NCBI GenBank assembly: GCA_013335235.1
Contig: JAAXVZ010000008.1
Location: 1 to 14,984 of the forward strand
Reading direction: 5' to 3'
Source: Nanobdellota archaeon
Lineage (GTDB): Archaea; Nanobdellota; Nanobdellia; Woesearchaeales; GW2011-AR15
Length of the DNA stretch: 14,984 bases
In this document: piece after piece, positions 1 through 5,891 of the stretch
How the letters are laid out: each line of letters starts with the position of its first letter
Position numbering within the stretch: position 1 is the stretch's first letter
Translations under genes and position numbers: made by a program
The notes under the pieces: generated by a model
The model's database searches: none
Seen by the model: the letters and a program-made list of their open reading frames with translations, nothing else
Told to the model about the DNA's origin: nothing

Positions 1-2
1 AA

Positions 3-1574
3 GCAGGGCACCCTACAATAAAAGAAGGAATCTCAAAAAATGAAGCCAAACAGGCGGTAGGGGCATCTGCGCCCAGAGCACAGGATCAGCTAAAATCTAC
101 TGACCGTGTGATTGAAGAGTATAATTTCCTTTCAAAGAATATCCCTATTGATATAACTATCAAGAAGACAGATGATGAATTTGTCCCGCTGTATATTGTC
201 TCCATATCACAGATAAGTAAGACAACTGAGCTAATATTGGAAAAGATAAGGCAGCAGCTTGTCAGTGAAGTCTCTCTTGGCTTTGTAGAACTAACAGACC
301 TCAAGAAAGCACAGGAGATAGAGGACCGGTTCAAGCACACAATCACTGTCCTTATAAACAAATATTTCCCAGACATGGAAGACGTTACAAAATCCTTCCT
401 TGTCACATATCTTATCCAGAAGAGCCTTGGACTAGGCAACCTTGAGATAATGATGGATGACGACCTTCTTGAGGAGATTGTAATTAACTCTGGTTCTGCT
501 CCGGTATGGGTATTCCATAAAAAGCACGGGTGGCTGAAATCTAACTTGGTTGTGGGTGATGATGACAAGACAAGACACTATGCCACAATGATCGGAAGGA
601 AGGTTGGGAGACAGATCAGCGTCCTGGACCCCTTGCTGGATGCACATTTAAACGAGGGAGATAGGGTCAATGCAACACTATACCCAATATCTACGCAGGG
701 CAATACAATAACTTTCAGGAAGTTCTCTAGGGAACCATTCACAATTGCACATCTTTTAAGATTCAATACCATGTCTTATGAGGCAGCAAGCCTGATATGG
801 CTTGCAATGCAGTATGAACTATCTGCCATTATATCTGGAGGAACGGCCTCTGGAAAGACCTCTGCCCTTAATGTCCTGGCAACTTTTTTCCCTCCAAACC
901 AGAGGATAATATCTATTGAGGACACAAGAGAGATCCGACTCCCTAAGTTTCTGCATTGGGTACCTATGAGCACAAGGCTTTCAAATGCAGAGGGAAAGGG
1001 GCAGATTTCTATGGAAGACCTTCTCGTGAACAGCCTTAGGATGAGACCGGACAGGATCCTCGTTGGTGAAGTCAGACGAAAACAGGAGGCAGAAACGCTT
1101 TTTGAATCTATCCATACCGGACACTCTGTGTACGCAACATTCCATGCAAACAATGCAGAGGAGACTGTCCAAAGACTCACTAATCCCCCAATAGATATTC
1201 CTAAGACTATGCTTCCGGCAATATCGCTTATTATCGTCCAATTCAGGAACAGAAGAACTGGCAAGAGAAGGACATTCCAGATTGCTGAGATACTTCCAGA
1301 TTCAACACCAAATGTGCTGATGCAATACAACCCGAAAACAGATAGGCTAGACAGCATAAACAAGTCAAAGAGCCTGCTTGCTACGCTGAAGATGTTCACT
1401 GGGTTCGATGAGCATGACATGAACAAGGATCTGGATGAAAAAAAGCGGATATTGGAGTATATTGTCAAGAATAAGATTGATTCTGTTGATGGTGTTGGCA
1501 GGGTTATGGCAGAATATTACACGAACAAAGACCGCCTGATAGACCATGTCAGGCAAAACAAGAGCTTGGGGTGA
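3..1574 (+). CDS. Type IV pilus/secretion ATPase, VirB11/ArlI-like (5' end outside window)
   Basis: This is a hexameric secretion-type ATPase that would power assembly of the pilus or surface filament encoded downstream, acting at the cytoplasmic face of the membrane. The Walker A motif GGTASGKT lies at 837-860, followed by the Asp-box region (ISIEDTREIRLP), a Walker B-like segment (PDRILVGEVRRKQEAETL) and a His-box region (HTGHSVYATFHANN). GGTASGKT is the form usual in archaeal FlaI/ArlI and VirB11-type ATPases. The frame is open from the left edge with no stop, so the GTG at 108 is probably internal and about 523 residues are visible. The residues before the core (Lys, Ala, Gln and Ser rich) look like a linker. 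The family and the role in filament extrusion are certain at the ATPase level. The exact system (adhesion pilus, archaellum or other) cannot be decided from this gene. The TGA stop at 1572-1574 is fused to the start region of the next gene. Confidence 0.93.
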   Translation, partial: AGHPTIKEGISKNEAKQAVGASAPRAQDQLKSTDRVIEEYNFLSKNIPIDITIKKTDDEFVPLYIVSISQISKTTELILEKIRQQLVSEVSLGFVELTDLKKAQEIEDRFKHTITVLINKYFPDMEDVTKSFLVTYLIQKSLGLGNLEIMMDDDLLEEIVINSGSAPVWVFHKKHGWLKSNLVVGDDDKTRHYATMIGRKVGRQISVLDPLLDAHLNEGDRVNATLYPISTQGNTITFRKFSREPFTIAHLLRFNTMSYEAASLIWLAMQYELSAIISGGTASGKTSALNVLATFFPPNQRIISIEDTREIRLPKFLHWVPMSTRLSNAEGKGQISMEDLLVNSLRMRPDRILVGEVRRKQEAETLFESIHTGHSVYATFHANNAEETVQRLTNPPIDIPKTMLPAISLIIVQFRNRRTGKRRTFQIAEILPDSTPNVLMQYNPKTDRLDSINKSKSLLATLKMFTGFDEHDMNKDLDEKKRILEYIVKNKIDSVDGVGRVMAEYYTNKDRLIDHVRQNKSLG

Positions 1575-1580
1575 AGAGAA

Positions 1581-2399
1581 ATCTCGTTTATCAAGACCAT
1601 CGCAAGCAAGTTCCCTGACCTAGGTGAAAAGCTGAGAAAGGCAAACCTAAAAAAATCTCCGGATGAGTTCATAAAGCTCACTATTATCTCAAGCGCTTAT
1701 TCAACAGTCGGACTTATGTTCATAATTTTCATGCTGCTTGCAAAAACCGTTTCTGCAAAAGTGCTTATATTTACGCTCTTTATCGCTGTCCCTGTTTTCT
1801 TTACGATGACATTCTTCTATTTTTTCCAGCTCCCTTCTGTCAAGATAAACAAGATAGACCGCGAGATAAATAAGGAGATTGTATATGCCGGACGTTTTCT
1901 TGTCGTAGAACTTGAATCCGGAGTCAGTCTATATGATGCTATGAAAAATGTCCACAAAAGTTATCCTGTTGTCGGATCTTATTTTAAAGAGATAATAGAT
2001 AATATAAATATAGGAACTGCAATGGAGGACGCGATTGCAGAGGCCATAGAGAGGTCCCCCTCCCAGAGCCTGACAAAGATATTATGGCAGATATCAAACA
2101 GCCTTAGGACAGGAAGCAATGTCGCCTCTCCTATAAAGTCTGTTGTAGAGACACTTATAAGGGAACAGCAAATAATGATAAACGAATATGGAAGGAAGCT
2201 CAATCCTCTTGCGATGTTCTACATGCTGATTGCAATAATCCTGCCAAGCCTTGGTGTCACTATGCTGACAATTGTCGCGATATTCATGGGACTGCAGCTT
2301 AAGGTAATACACTTTGTTGTCATTGCCTGCGGCGTCGGGTTCATGCAGTTCATGTTTGTCGCTATGATAAATTCAATAAGGCCTCCGGTGGAACTTTAG
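1581..2399 (+). CDS. T2SSF/TadC-like pilus membrane protein 1, start codon problematic
   Basis: This is an integral membrane platform protein of the archaeal type IV filament machinery, partner of the upstream ATPase. About 272 residues are encoded if the frame is read from 1581. It has an amphipathic N-terminal segment, two hydrophobic segments (about residues 35-85), a cytoplasmic helical T2SSF domain (VVELESGVSLYDAM ... ILWQISNSLRTGSN) and two more membrane segments near the C-terminus. The first ATG in frame is at 1716, inside the first membrane segment. Yet 1575-1715 clearly encodes the family's N-terminus (IKTIASKFPDLGEKLRKAN), so 1716 is too late. No ATG, GTG or TTG lies in frame between the upstream TGA and 1716. 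Either AUC at 1581 is used, 6 nt after GGTGA, or the GTG at 1571 (overlapping the ATPase stop as GTGA) is the start and one extra base lies in the A-run 1579-1581. The second would give MKRISFIKTIASK. The stop is TAG at 2397-2399. Confidence 0.85.
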   Translation: MSFIKTIASKFPDLGEKLRKANLKKSPDEFIKLTIISSAYSTVGLMFIIFMLLAKTVSAKVLIFTLFIAVPVFFTMTFFYFFQLPSVKINKIDREINKEIVYAGRFLVVELESGVSLYDAMKNVHKSYPVVGSYFKEIIDNINIGTAMEDAIAEAIERSPSQSLTKILWQISNSLRTGSNVASPIKSVVETLIREQQIMINEYGRKLNPLAMFYMLIAIILPSLGVTMLTIVAIFMGLQLKVIHFVVIACGVGFMQFMFVAMINSIRPPVEL

Positions 2400-2400
2400 A

Positions 2401-3531
2401 ATGGCGTCCGCTGCTAGCATACTCAACAAGATAAACGAACAGAAGAAGAACCTGGAGAAACTAGAGAAGAAGCTACCCTCGGAGCAGAAAAAAAAGGAAA
2501 CTAACAATAAAAAGAACGAAAAACCAAAGATATCATCTTATGAAAGGAAGAAACGCTTTTCAGGATTCATAAAAAAAGCAGGGATTGAGGCGGGATTTGA
2601 TGAGGTAAATAATTTAATAATATATATAGTAGCAAGCCTAATCCTACTTGGCACAATCGCCCTTACTGTTGATTTTGTATTGACGAAGACGTTCTGGCAG
2701 GACACCGTCCTTGTATACCTGTCACTCTGGACACTTGGAACAACCATATCTTATCTGCTCCTATGGGCTGCATTCTTTTTTTATGTAGATATACGTGCAT
2801 ACCAGCTTATGAAAGAAGTGGAGGCAGTCTTCCCTGATTTTCTTGAGCTTACGGCCGCAAATATCTCGTCCGGTATGCCTATTGACCGCGCACTCTGGTA
2901 TGCTATCAGGCCAAGGTTCGGCCAACTTGCGAAAGACATGGAGTCTGTAGCTAAAGCCACGATGGTTGGTGAAAGCCTGCCTAAAGCGCTTACTGCGTTC
3001 TCAAACAAATATGACTCGGTCGTTATAAAAAGGTCGATGAATCTGCTATTGGAAGGCCTTGAGTCAGGTGGCGAGGTTGGTGACTTGCTGACAAGGGTCG
3101 CTGTCAATATACGAGACACGGAAATCATGAAGAAAGAGATGGCTTCTAATGTCACTACATATGTAATCTTTATCCTTTTTGCAACTCTTGGGGCCGCGCC
3201 CTTCCTTTTCGGGCTGACTACAGAACTAATTGTTATAATGAAGTCCATAATAGGGAACATAGATATGCCAAGCGACTCATCTTCTATGGGTGGGATTGGA
3301 ATGACATTCTCCGCCTCTGCAGATTCTATATCTGTTGGTGATTACCAGGTATTCGCCATAATGTCTGTCTGTATCTCATCTATATTTGCAGCAATAATAA
3401 TTAGTGTGATACAGAAAGGTAGCGCAAGAGAGGCTTACAGGAACATCCCATTATATATTGCAATCGGACTGATAAATTACTTCCTCTCTTTCACATTCAT
3501 GAATATGATTCTGGGTAGTATGTTTATTTAA
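2401..3531 (+). CDS. T2SSF/TadC-like pilus membrane protein 2
   Basis: This is a second platform-type membrane protein of 376 aa. Tandem T2SSF genes after the ATPase are common in archaeal filament loci. The first 60 residues are soluble and very rich in Lys and Glu, a probable coiled coil not seen in the first copy. Hydrophobic segments follow at about 67-90 and 100-128. The cytoplasmic T2SSF domain (EVEAVFPDFLELTAANISSG ... MNLLLEGLESGGEVGDLL) spans about 138-250, and further membrane segments lie at about 253-278, 317-337 and 350-374. A Gly/Ser/Met-rich stretch (about 290-310) separates the membrane segments. The ATG lies one base after the upstream stop, with GGTGG at 2386-2390 as a possible ribosome binding site 10 nt upstream, so it is probably co-transcribed with the two genes before it. 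Family assignment is firm; the division of labour between the two copies is unknown. Confidence 0.92.
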   Translation: MASAASILNKINEQKKNLEKLEKKLPSEQKKKETNNKKNEKPKISSYERKKRFSGFIKKAGIEAGFDEVNNLIIYIVASLILLGTIALTVDFVLTKTFWQDTVLVYLSLWTLGTTISYLLLWAAFFFYVDIRAYQLMKEVEAVFPDFLELTAANISSGMPIDRALWYAIRPRFGQLAKDMESVAKATMVGESLPKALTAFSNKYDSVVIKRSMNLLLEGLESGGEVGDLLTRVAVNIRDTEIMKKEMASNVTTYVIFILFATLGAAPFLFGLTTELIVIMKSIIGNIDMPSDSSSMGGIGMTFSASADSISVGDYQVFAIMSVCISSIFAAIIISVIQKGSAREAYRNIPLYIAIGLINYFLSFTFMNMILGSMFI

Positions 3532-3568
3532 AGTGGTTTTTAGTGACCTAGTATACAAAAACGTAACA

Positions 3569-3576
3569 TTTATATA
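3569..3576 (+). promoter_or_regulatory. TATA box of the prepilin gene
   Basis: TTTATATA sits in the 99-bp gap before the prepilin gene. Transcription would start near 3600, giving a leader of about 30 nt that carries the GAGGTGA ribosome binding site at 3623-3629. The pilin therefore has its own promoter and need not depend on read-through from the assembly genes. TAGTATA (3549-3555) and TATACTA (3573-3579) form an imperfectly placed inverted pair around the box, which may be chance. Confidence 0.6.
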
Positions 3577-3633
3577 CTAAAAACATATTGTTTATTACCT
3601 ATAATTGATTTCCAGAGGAATCGAGGTGATATG

Positions 3634-4113
3634 ATGAAAAAAGGACAAGCTGCAATGGAGTTCTTGATGACCTATGGTTGGGCCATCTTAGTAGTCATTG
3701 CTGCTATAGCTGCGCTAGCATATTTCGGTGTATTGAATCCACAAAACTGGCTTCCAGAGAAGTGCGAATTCCCGCCAAATGGGCTAACGTGTTTAGGTAA
3801 GACAGCAAGTCTAACCAACGGAGTTACAATCTCCTTGAGGAACAGCGTTTCAGGAATGCCGATCACTGTCAGTGACGCAACCCTTGCTGAATGCACTGGT
3901 TCCGCAGAGATTGCTGTTGGATTGAGCAGCAATACTTTTGCCGCCATTGCAAACACAACTGTCCCTGCTAACGAGGCATTTAAGCTTCAGTGGGATACAT
4001 GTCCAGGCTTAGTTGCTGGCAGATATGATGGTGCACCTGTAATCACATACACAAGCCAGGTTGATGGCTTGACAAAATCTGATACAGGATCCATAAAAGC
4101 GAAAGTTGCGTAA
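3634..4113 (+). CDS. Class III prepilin (archaeal type IV pilin)
   Basis: This is a structural pilin precursor. The N-terminus KKGQAAMEFLMTYGWAILVV is the archaeal class III signal peptide: a short basic leader, cleavage expected after Gly before QAAMEF, then a roughly 20-residue hydrophobic helix that forms the filament core. A prepilin peptidase (PibD/EppA-type) would process it, but none is in the window. The globular domain of about 125 residues is Thr, Ala and Val rich and contains four cysteines (CEFPPNGLTC, AECTG, DTCPG), which could form two disulfides outside the cell. One N-glycosylation sequon (NTT) is present. Two ATGs occur at 3631 and 3634. The strong GAGGTGA at 3623-3629 touches the first, so the second, 4 nt away, is the likelier start. 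The gene follows the ATPase and two platform proteins, consistent with being their main substrate. Confidence 0.92.
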   Translation: MKKGQAAMEFLMTYGWAILVVIAAIAALAYFGVLNPQNWLPEKCEFPPNGLTCLGKTASLTNGVTISLRNSVSGMPITVSDATLAECTGSAEIAVGLSSNTFAAIANTTVPANEAFKLQWDTCPGLVAGRYDGAPVITYTSQVDGLTKSDTGSIKAKVA

Positions 4114-4139
4114 GGTTTTTACCTTTTTTTCTTATTTTA
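4112..4139 (+). terminator. Hairpin/poly-T terminator after the prepilin gene
   Basis: AAGGT (4112-4116), a TTTT loop and ACCTT (4121-4125) form a short stem directly at the stop codon. They are followed by a T-tract and a TTATTTT run. T-rich tracts are the usual archaeal transcription stop signal. The 5-bp stem is weak, so the T-tract is the main evidence. Confidence 0.55.
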
Positions 4140-4164
4140 TTCACACCAAAAAAATTGAGTAATG

Positions 4165-4172
4165 TTTTTAAA
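4165..4172 (+). promoter_or_regulatory. TATA box, leaderless start for the membrane glycoprotein gene
   Basis: TTTTTAAA is centred 26-27 bp upstream of the ATG at 4195, the normal archaeal TATA-to-start distance, so transcription would begin at or next to the start codon. This places the upstream in-frame ATG at 4162 in the promoter, outside the message. Confidence 0.6.
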
Positions 4173-4194
4173 CCTACAACTCCATAAAATATGC

Positions 4195-5142
4195 ATGAAA
4201 CCATATGCCTTCTTTTTTCTCTATCTGCTGTTTGTTCCTTCAGGTCTTGCAATGTACAACAAGACCCTCTATTCTGGTTGGGTGATGTCTGACACAGACT
4301 TTATGCTTGAAGACCGACTTTACAAAGTGAATTACATAAAAGTCGCAAATGTGACCATGCTTTATTTCCCTGGTGTCTCTTTCCAGATTGAAGGGAACAG
4401 CTGCAACCAGAAAGGAATTTATAGTGCCTGTGTCACAAAGCAGAAATTTGAGCGTCATGGTGCAGTAACGCTGCCAGATGCAAGGGCAATATCCAACGTT
4501 TCTGTGTATATATATATCAACCGGACAGAAATTGATGTCAGGCCAAGACTAACAATAGGGAATCTTACAGAGGGTATCCCTGCACAAATAGAGGTGCGTG
4601 TAGACACTATAGGAAAAGCAACAGAGATATTGTACTCTGTAACTTTTCCAGATAATTTTAGTGTAAAAAAGTCTGAAGGATGCTCAATAGAAGGGACAAC
4701 CATACTCCTTCAAGGAAACACATGCACGGCCATTTTTATCCCTGTCGGAGGGGAACACCGCTTGACAACCATACTCCAATATACCGCAGCAGATCTTCTC
4801 CACGCTACAAGAGAAGAGTACATTATAAACGTTACCTATCCCCATAAATCTGCGTTGCCTGAAACAAAAGTGGTCCCAGTACTGCCTGGAGTGAGCGAAA
4901 ACAAGACATTAGAACCTATAAAACCAGAACAGGGAGGATCAGGACAAAAAACTGAAAGCGGGAACGGTCTTGATAGTAAACTAGGAATTAGTCCCTTGTA
5001 TATCATATATGGTGTTACTATGTTCGCTGCCCTGGGCCTTATTATTTTTGTAGTCTTTTCTTTAAAATCTAAGTTTGGGAAGAGCAGTCTTGATAAAGAG
5101 ATAGAGATGTTAAAGAAACAGGAAGAGCAGAAACCACGATGA
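4195..5142 (+). CDS. Secreted, C-terminally anchored surface protein with many N-glycosylation sequons
   Basis: I do not recognise a named family. From ATG 4195 the product is 315 aa. It has a Sec-type signal peptide (MKPYAFFFLYLLFVPSGLA), an extracellular part of about 250 residues, one membrane helix (LYIIYGVTMFAALGLIIFVVF) and a charged cytoplasmic tail of about 30 residues ending KKQEEQKPR. This is a type I topology. The ectodomain holds eight N-X-S/T sequons (NKT, NVT, NVS, NRT, NLT, NFS, NVT, NKT) and two close Cys pairs (CNQKGIYSAC and CSIEGTTILLQGNTC). The middle part (RPRLTIGNLTEGIPAQIEV) reads like a beta-sandwich, Ig-like or S-layer-type domain, by inference only. A Pro/Glu/Gly/Ser-rich stalk precedes the membrane helix. 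Its place after the pilin suggests a surface role with the filament, though it has its own promoter. The ATG at 4162 was rejected because it would spoil the signal peptide and lies at the TATA box. Confidence 0.78.
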   Translation: MKPYAFFFLYLLFVPSGLAMYNKTLYSGWVMSDTDFMLEDRLYKVNYIKVANVTMLYFPGVSFQIEGNSCNQKGIYSACVTKQKFERHGAVTLPDARAISNVSVYIYINRTEIDVRPRLTIGNLTEGIPAQIEVRVDTIGKATEILYSVTFPDNFSVKKSEGCSIEGTTILLQGNTCTAIFIPVGGEHRLTTILQYTAADLLHATREEYIINVTYPHKSALPETKVVPVLPGVSENKTLEPIKPEQGGSGQKTESGNGLDSKLGISPLYIIYGVTMFAALGLIIFVVFSLKSKFGKSSLDKEIEMLKKQEEQKPR

Positions 5143-5170
5143 TTTTACACTTTTTTCTGCTACAAAACCA
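5143..5170 (+). terminator. T-rich terminator after the surface protein gene
   Basis: TTTTACACTTTTTTC follows the stop codon directly and lies just before the aIF2beta promoter. No stable hairpin was seen; the call rests on T-richness and position. Confidence 0.4.
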
Positions 5171-5174
5171 TATG

Positions 5175-5182
5175 CTTTAATA
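5175..5182 (+). promoter_or_regulatory. TATA box, leaderless start for aIF2beta
   Basis: CTTTAATA is centred about 27 bp upstream of the ATG at 5206. No Shine-Dalgarno sequence is present between them (the intervening stretch is pyrimidine-rich), which fits a leaderless transcript for the aIF2beta-DUF424 pair. Confidence 0.6.
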
Positions 5183-5205
5183 ATGGCCTAAGTTTTCTTT
5201 CTCTT

Positions 5206-5604
5206 ATGGGTTATGAAGAGCTTTTGAAGAGGGCAAGAGAGAACCTTCCTGAATCTGTACTGCGGAAAGAGAGATTTGTCATACCAAATATTGTTGGCCA
5301 TGTCCAGGGCAACAAAACCATTTTGTCTAACTTTTTCCAGATTGCAAGCCATCTCGGAAGAGATGAAGAGCATTTCCTGAAATATATACTCAAAGAATTG
5401 GCAACACCTGGAGGCGCAAGGAAGCCTCTTGTGATCTTAGGAAGGAAAGTATCTGCCTCTAGGATAAATGAGAAAATAAAGGAGTATGCAGACAAGTATG
5501 TCATATGCAAGGAGTGCGGGAAGCCTGAAACTACGCTCACTAAGCTAGACAGGGTCCAGACGCTCAAATGCAATGCATGCGGTGCAAAGTACCCTGTTGC
5601 ATGA
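5206..5604 (+). CDS. Translation initiation factor aIF2 subunit beta
   Basis: This is the beta subunit of the heterotrimeric aIF2, which brings initiator Met-tRNA to the small ribosomal subunit. At 132 aa it has the usual archaeal length. In order there is an N-terminal helix that contacts aIF2-gamma (YEELLKRARENLP), the central alpha-beta domain (IPNIVGHVQGNKTILSNF ... LGRDEEHFLKYILKELATPG) and a C-terminal C4 zinc ribbon (Cys101, Cys104, Cys122, Cys125: CKECG ... CNACG). All family landmarks are intact. The stop TGA overlaps the ATG of the DUF424 gene. The start at 5206 is supported by the TATA spacing and by the conserved MGYEELLKRA opening. Confidence 0.96.
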   Translation: MGYEELLKRARENLPESVLRKERFVIPNIVGHVQGNKTILSNFFQIASHLGRDEEHFLKYILKELATPGGARKPLVILGRKVSASRINEKIKEYADKYVICKECGKPETTLTKLDRVQTLKCNACGAKYPVA

Positions 5605-5891
5605 TAATAAAGAAACATACATCTCAAGGAAGGCTAGTCCTAGCATGCTGTGACGATGAGATAATCGGGAAAGTCTTCGAGGAAGGCATAAAGTTCCTTG
5701 ATTTAAAATCGAAATTCTATGATGGAGATAAAACAGGTGAATCCGACATGGTCAGATTCGCAAAGCAGGCGTATATAATAAACGCCGTTGGAATCAAATG
5801 CATAGACATACTATTGAAAGAAAAAATTGCAGACAAGAAAGATATAGGGTATTGCTCAGGTATACCTTATGTGCAGTTAATCATTGAGTAA
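5601..5891 (+). CDS. DUF424 family protein
   Basis: This is a conserved archaeal protein of unknown function, 96 aa. It shows the family pattern: an MIIKK opening, LACCDDEIIGKVFEEG, then LDLKSKFYDG, a helical middle (AKQAYIINAVGIKCIDILLKEKIAD) and a Gly/Pro end (YCSGIPYVQLIIE). The ATG at 5601 overlaps the aIF2beta stop as ATGA, indicating translational coupling. Upstream in-frame ATGs at 5568 and 5577 would translate the aIF2beta zinc-ribbon codons in another frame and were rejected. Coupling to aIF2beta suggests a link with translation, but this is inference. The 3' end overlaps the convergent DP2 gene by 11 bp. Confidence 0.85.
   Translation: MIIKKHTSQGRLVLACCDDEIIGKVFEEGIKFLDLKSKFYDGDKTGESDMVRFAKQAYIINAVGIKCIDILLKEKIADKKDIGYCSGIPYVQLIIE

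Noticed and set aside
776..1468. 230-codon open frame on the minus strand inside the ATPase gene
   Set aside because: It lies antisense to a well-conserved ATPase, has Ser/Ile/Leu-rich composition typical of a shadow frame, and shows no recognisable domain.
1572..1574. UGA recoding (selenocysteine, glycine or read-through) joining the ATPase and T2SSF genes
   Set aside because: Several clear genes in the window end with TGA (aIF2beta, DP1, DP2), no SECIS-like context was evident, and the GTGA/indel or AUC-start explanations are simpler.
1571..1616. Short reading frame from GTG 1571 as a gene of its own
   Set aside because: It meets a stop after 15 codons; it is meaningful only as a possible start of the following T2SSF gene through a frame change.
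3549..3579. TAGTATA/TATACTA inverted pair around the prepilin TATA box
   Set aside because: The arms are made of TATA-like bases and separated by 17 bp in AT-rich DNA, so chance is likely.
4162..4194. Upstream ATG for the surface protein
   Set aside because: It overlaps the predicted TATA box and adds residues that disrupt a good signal peptide starting at 4195.
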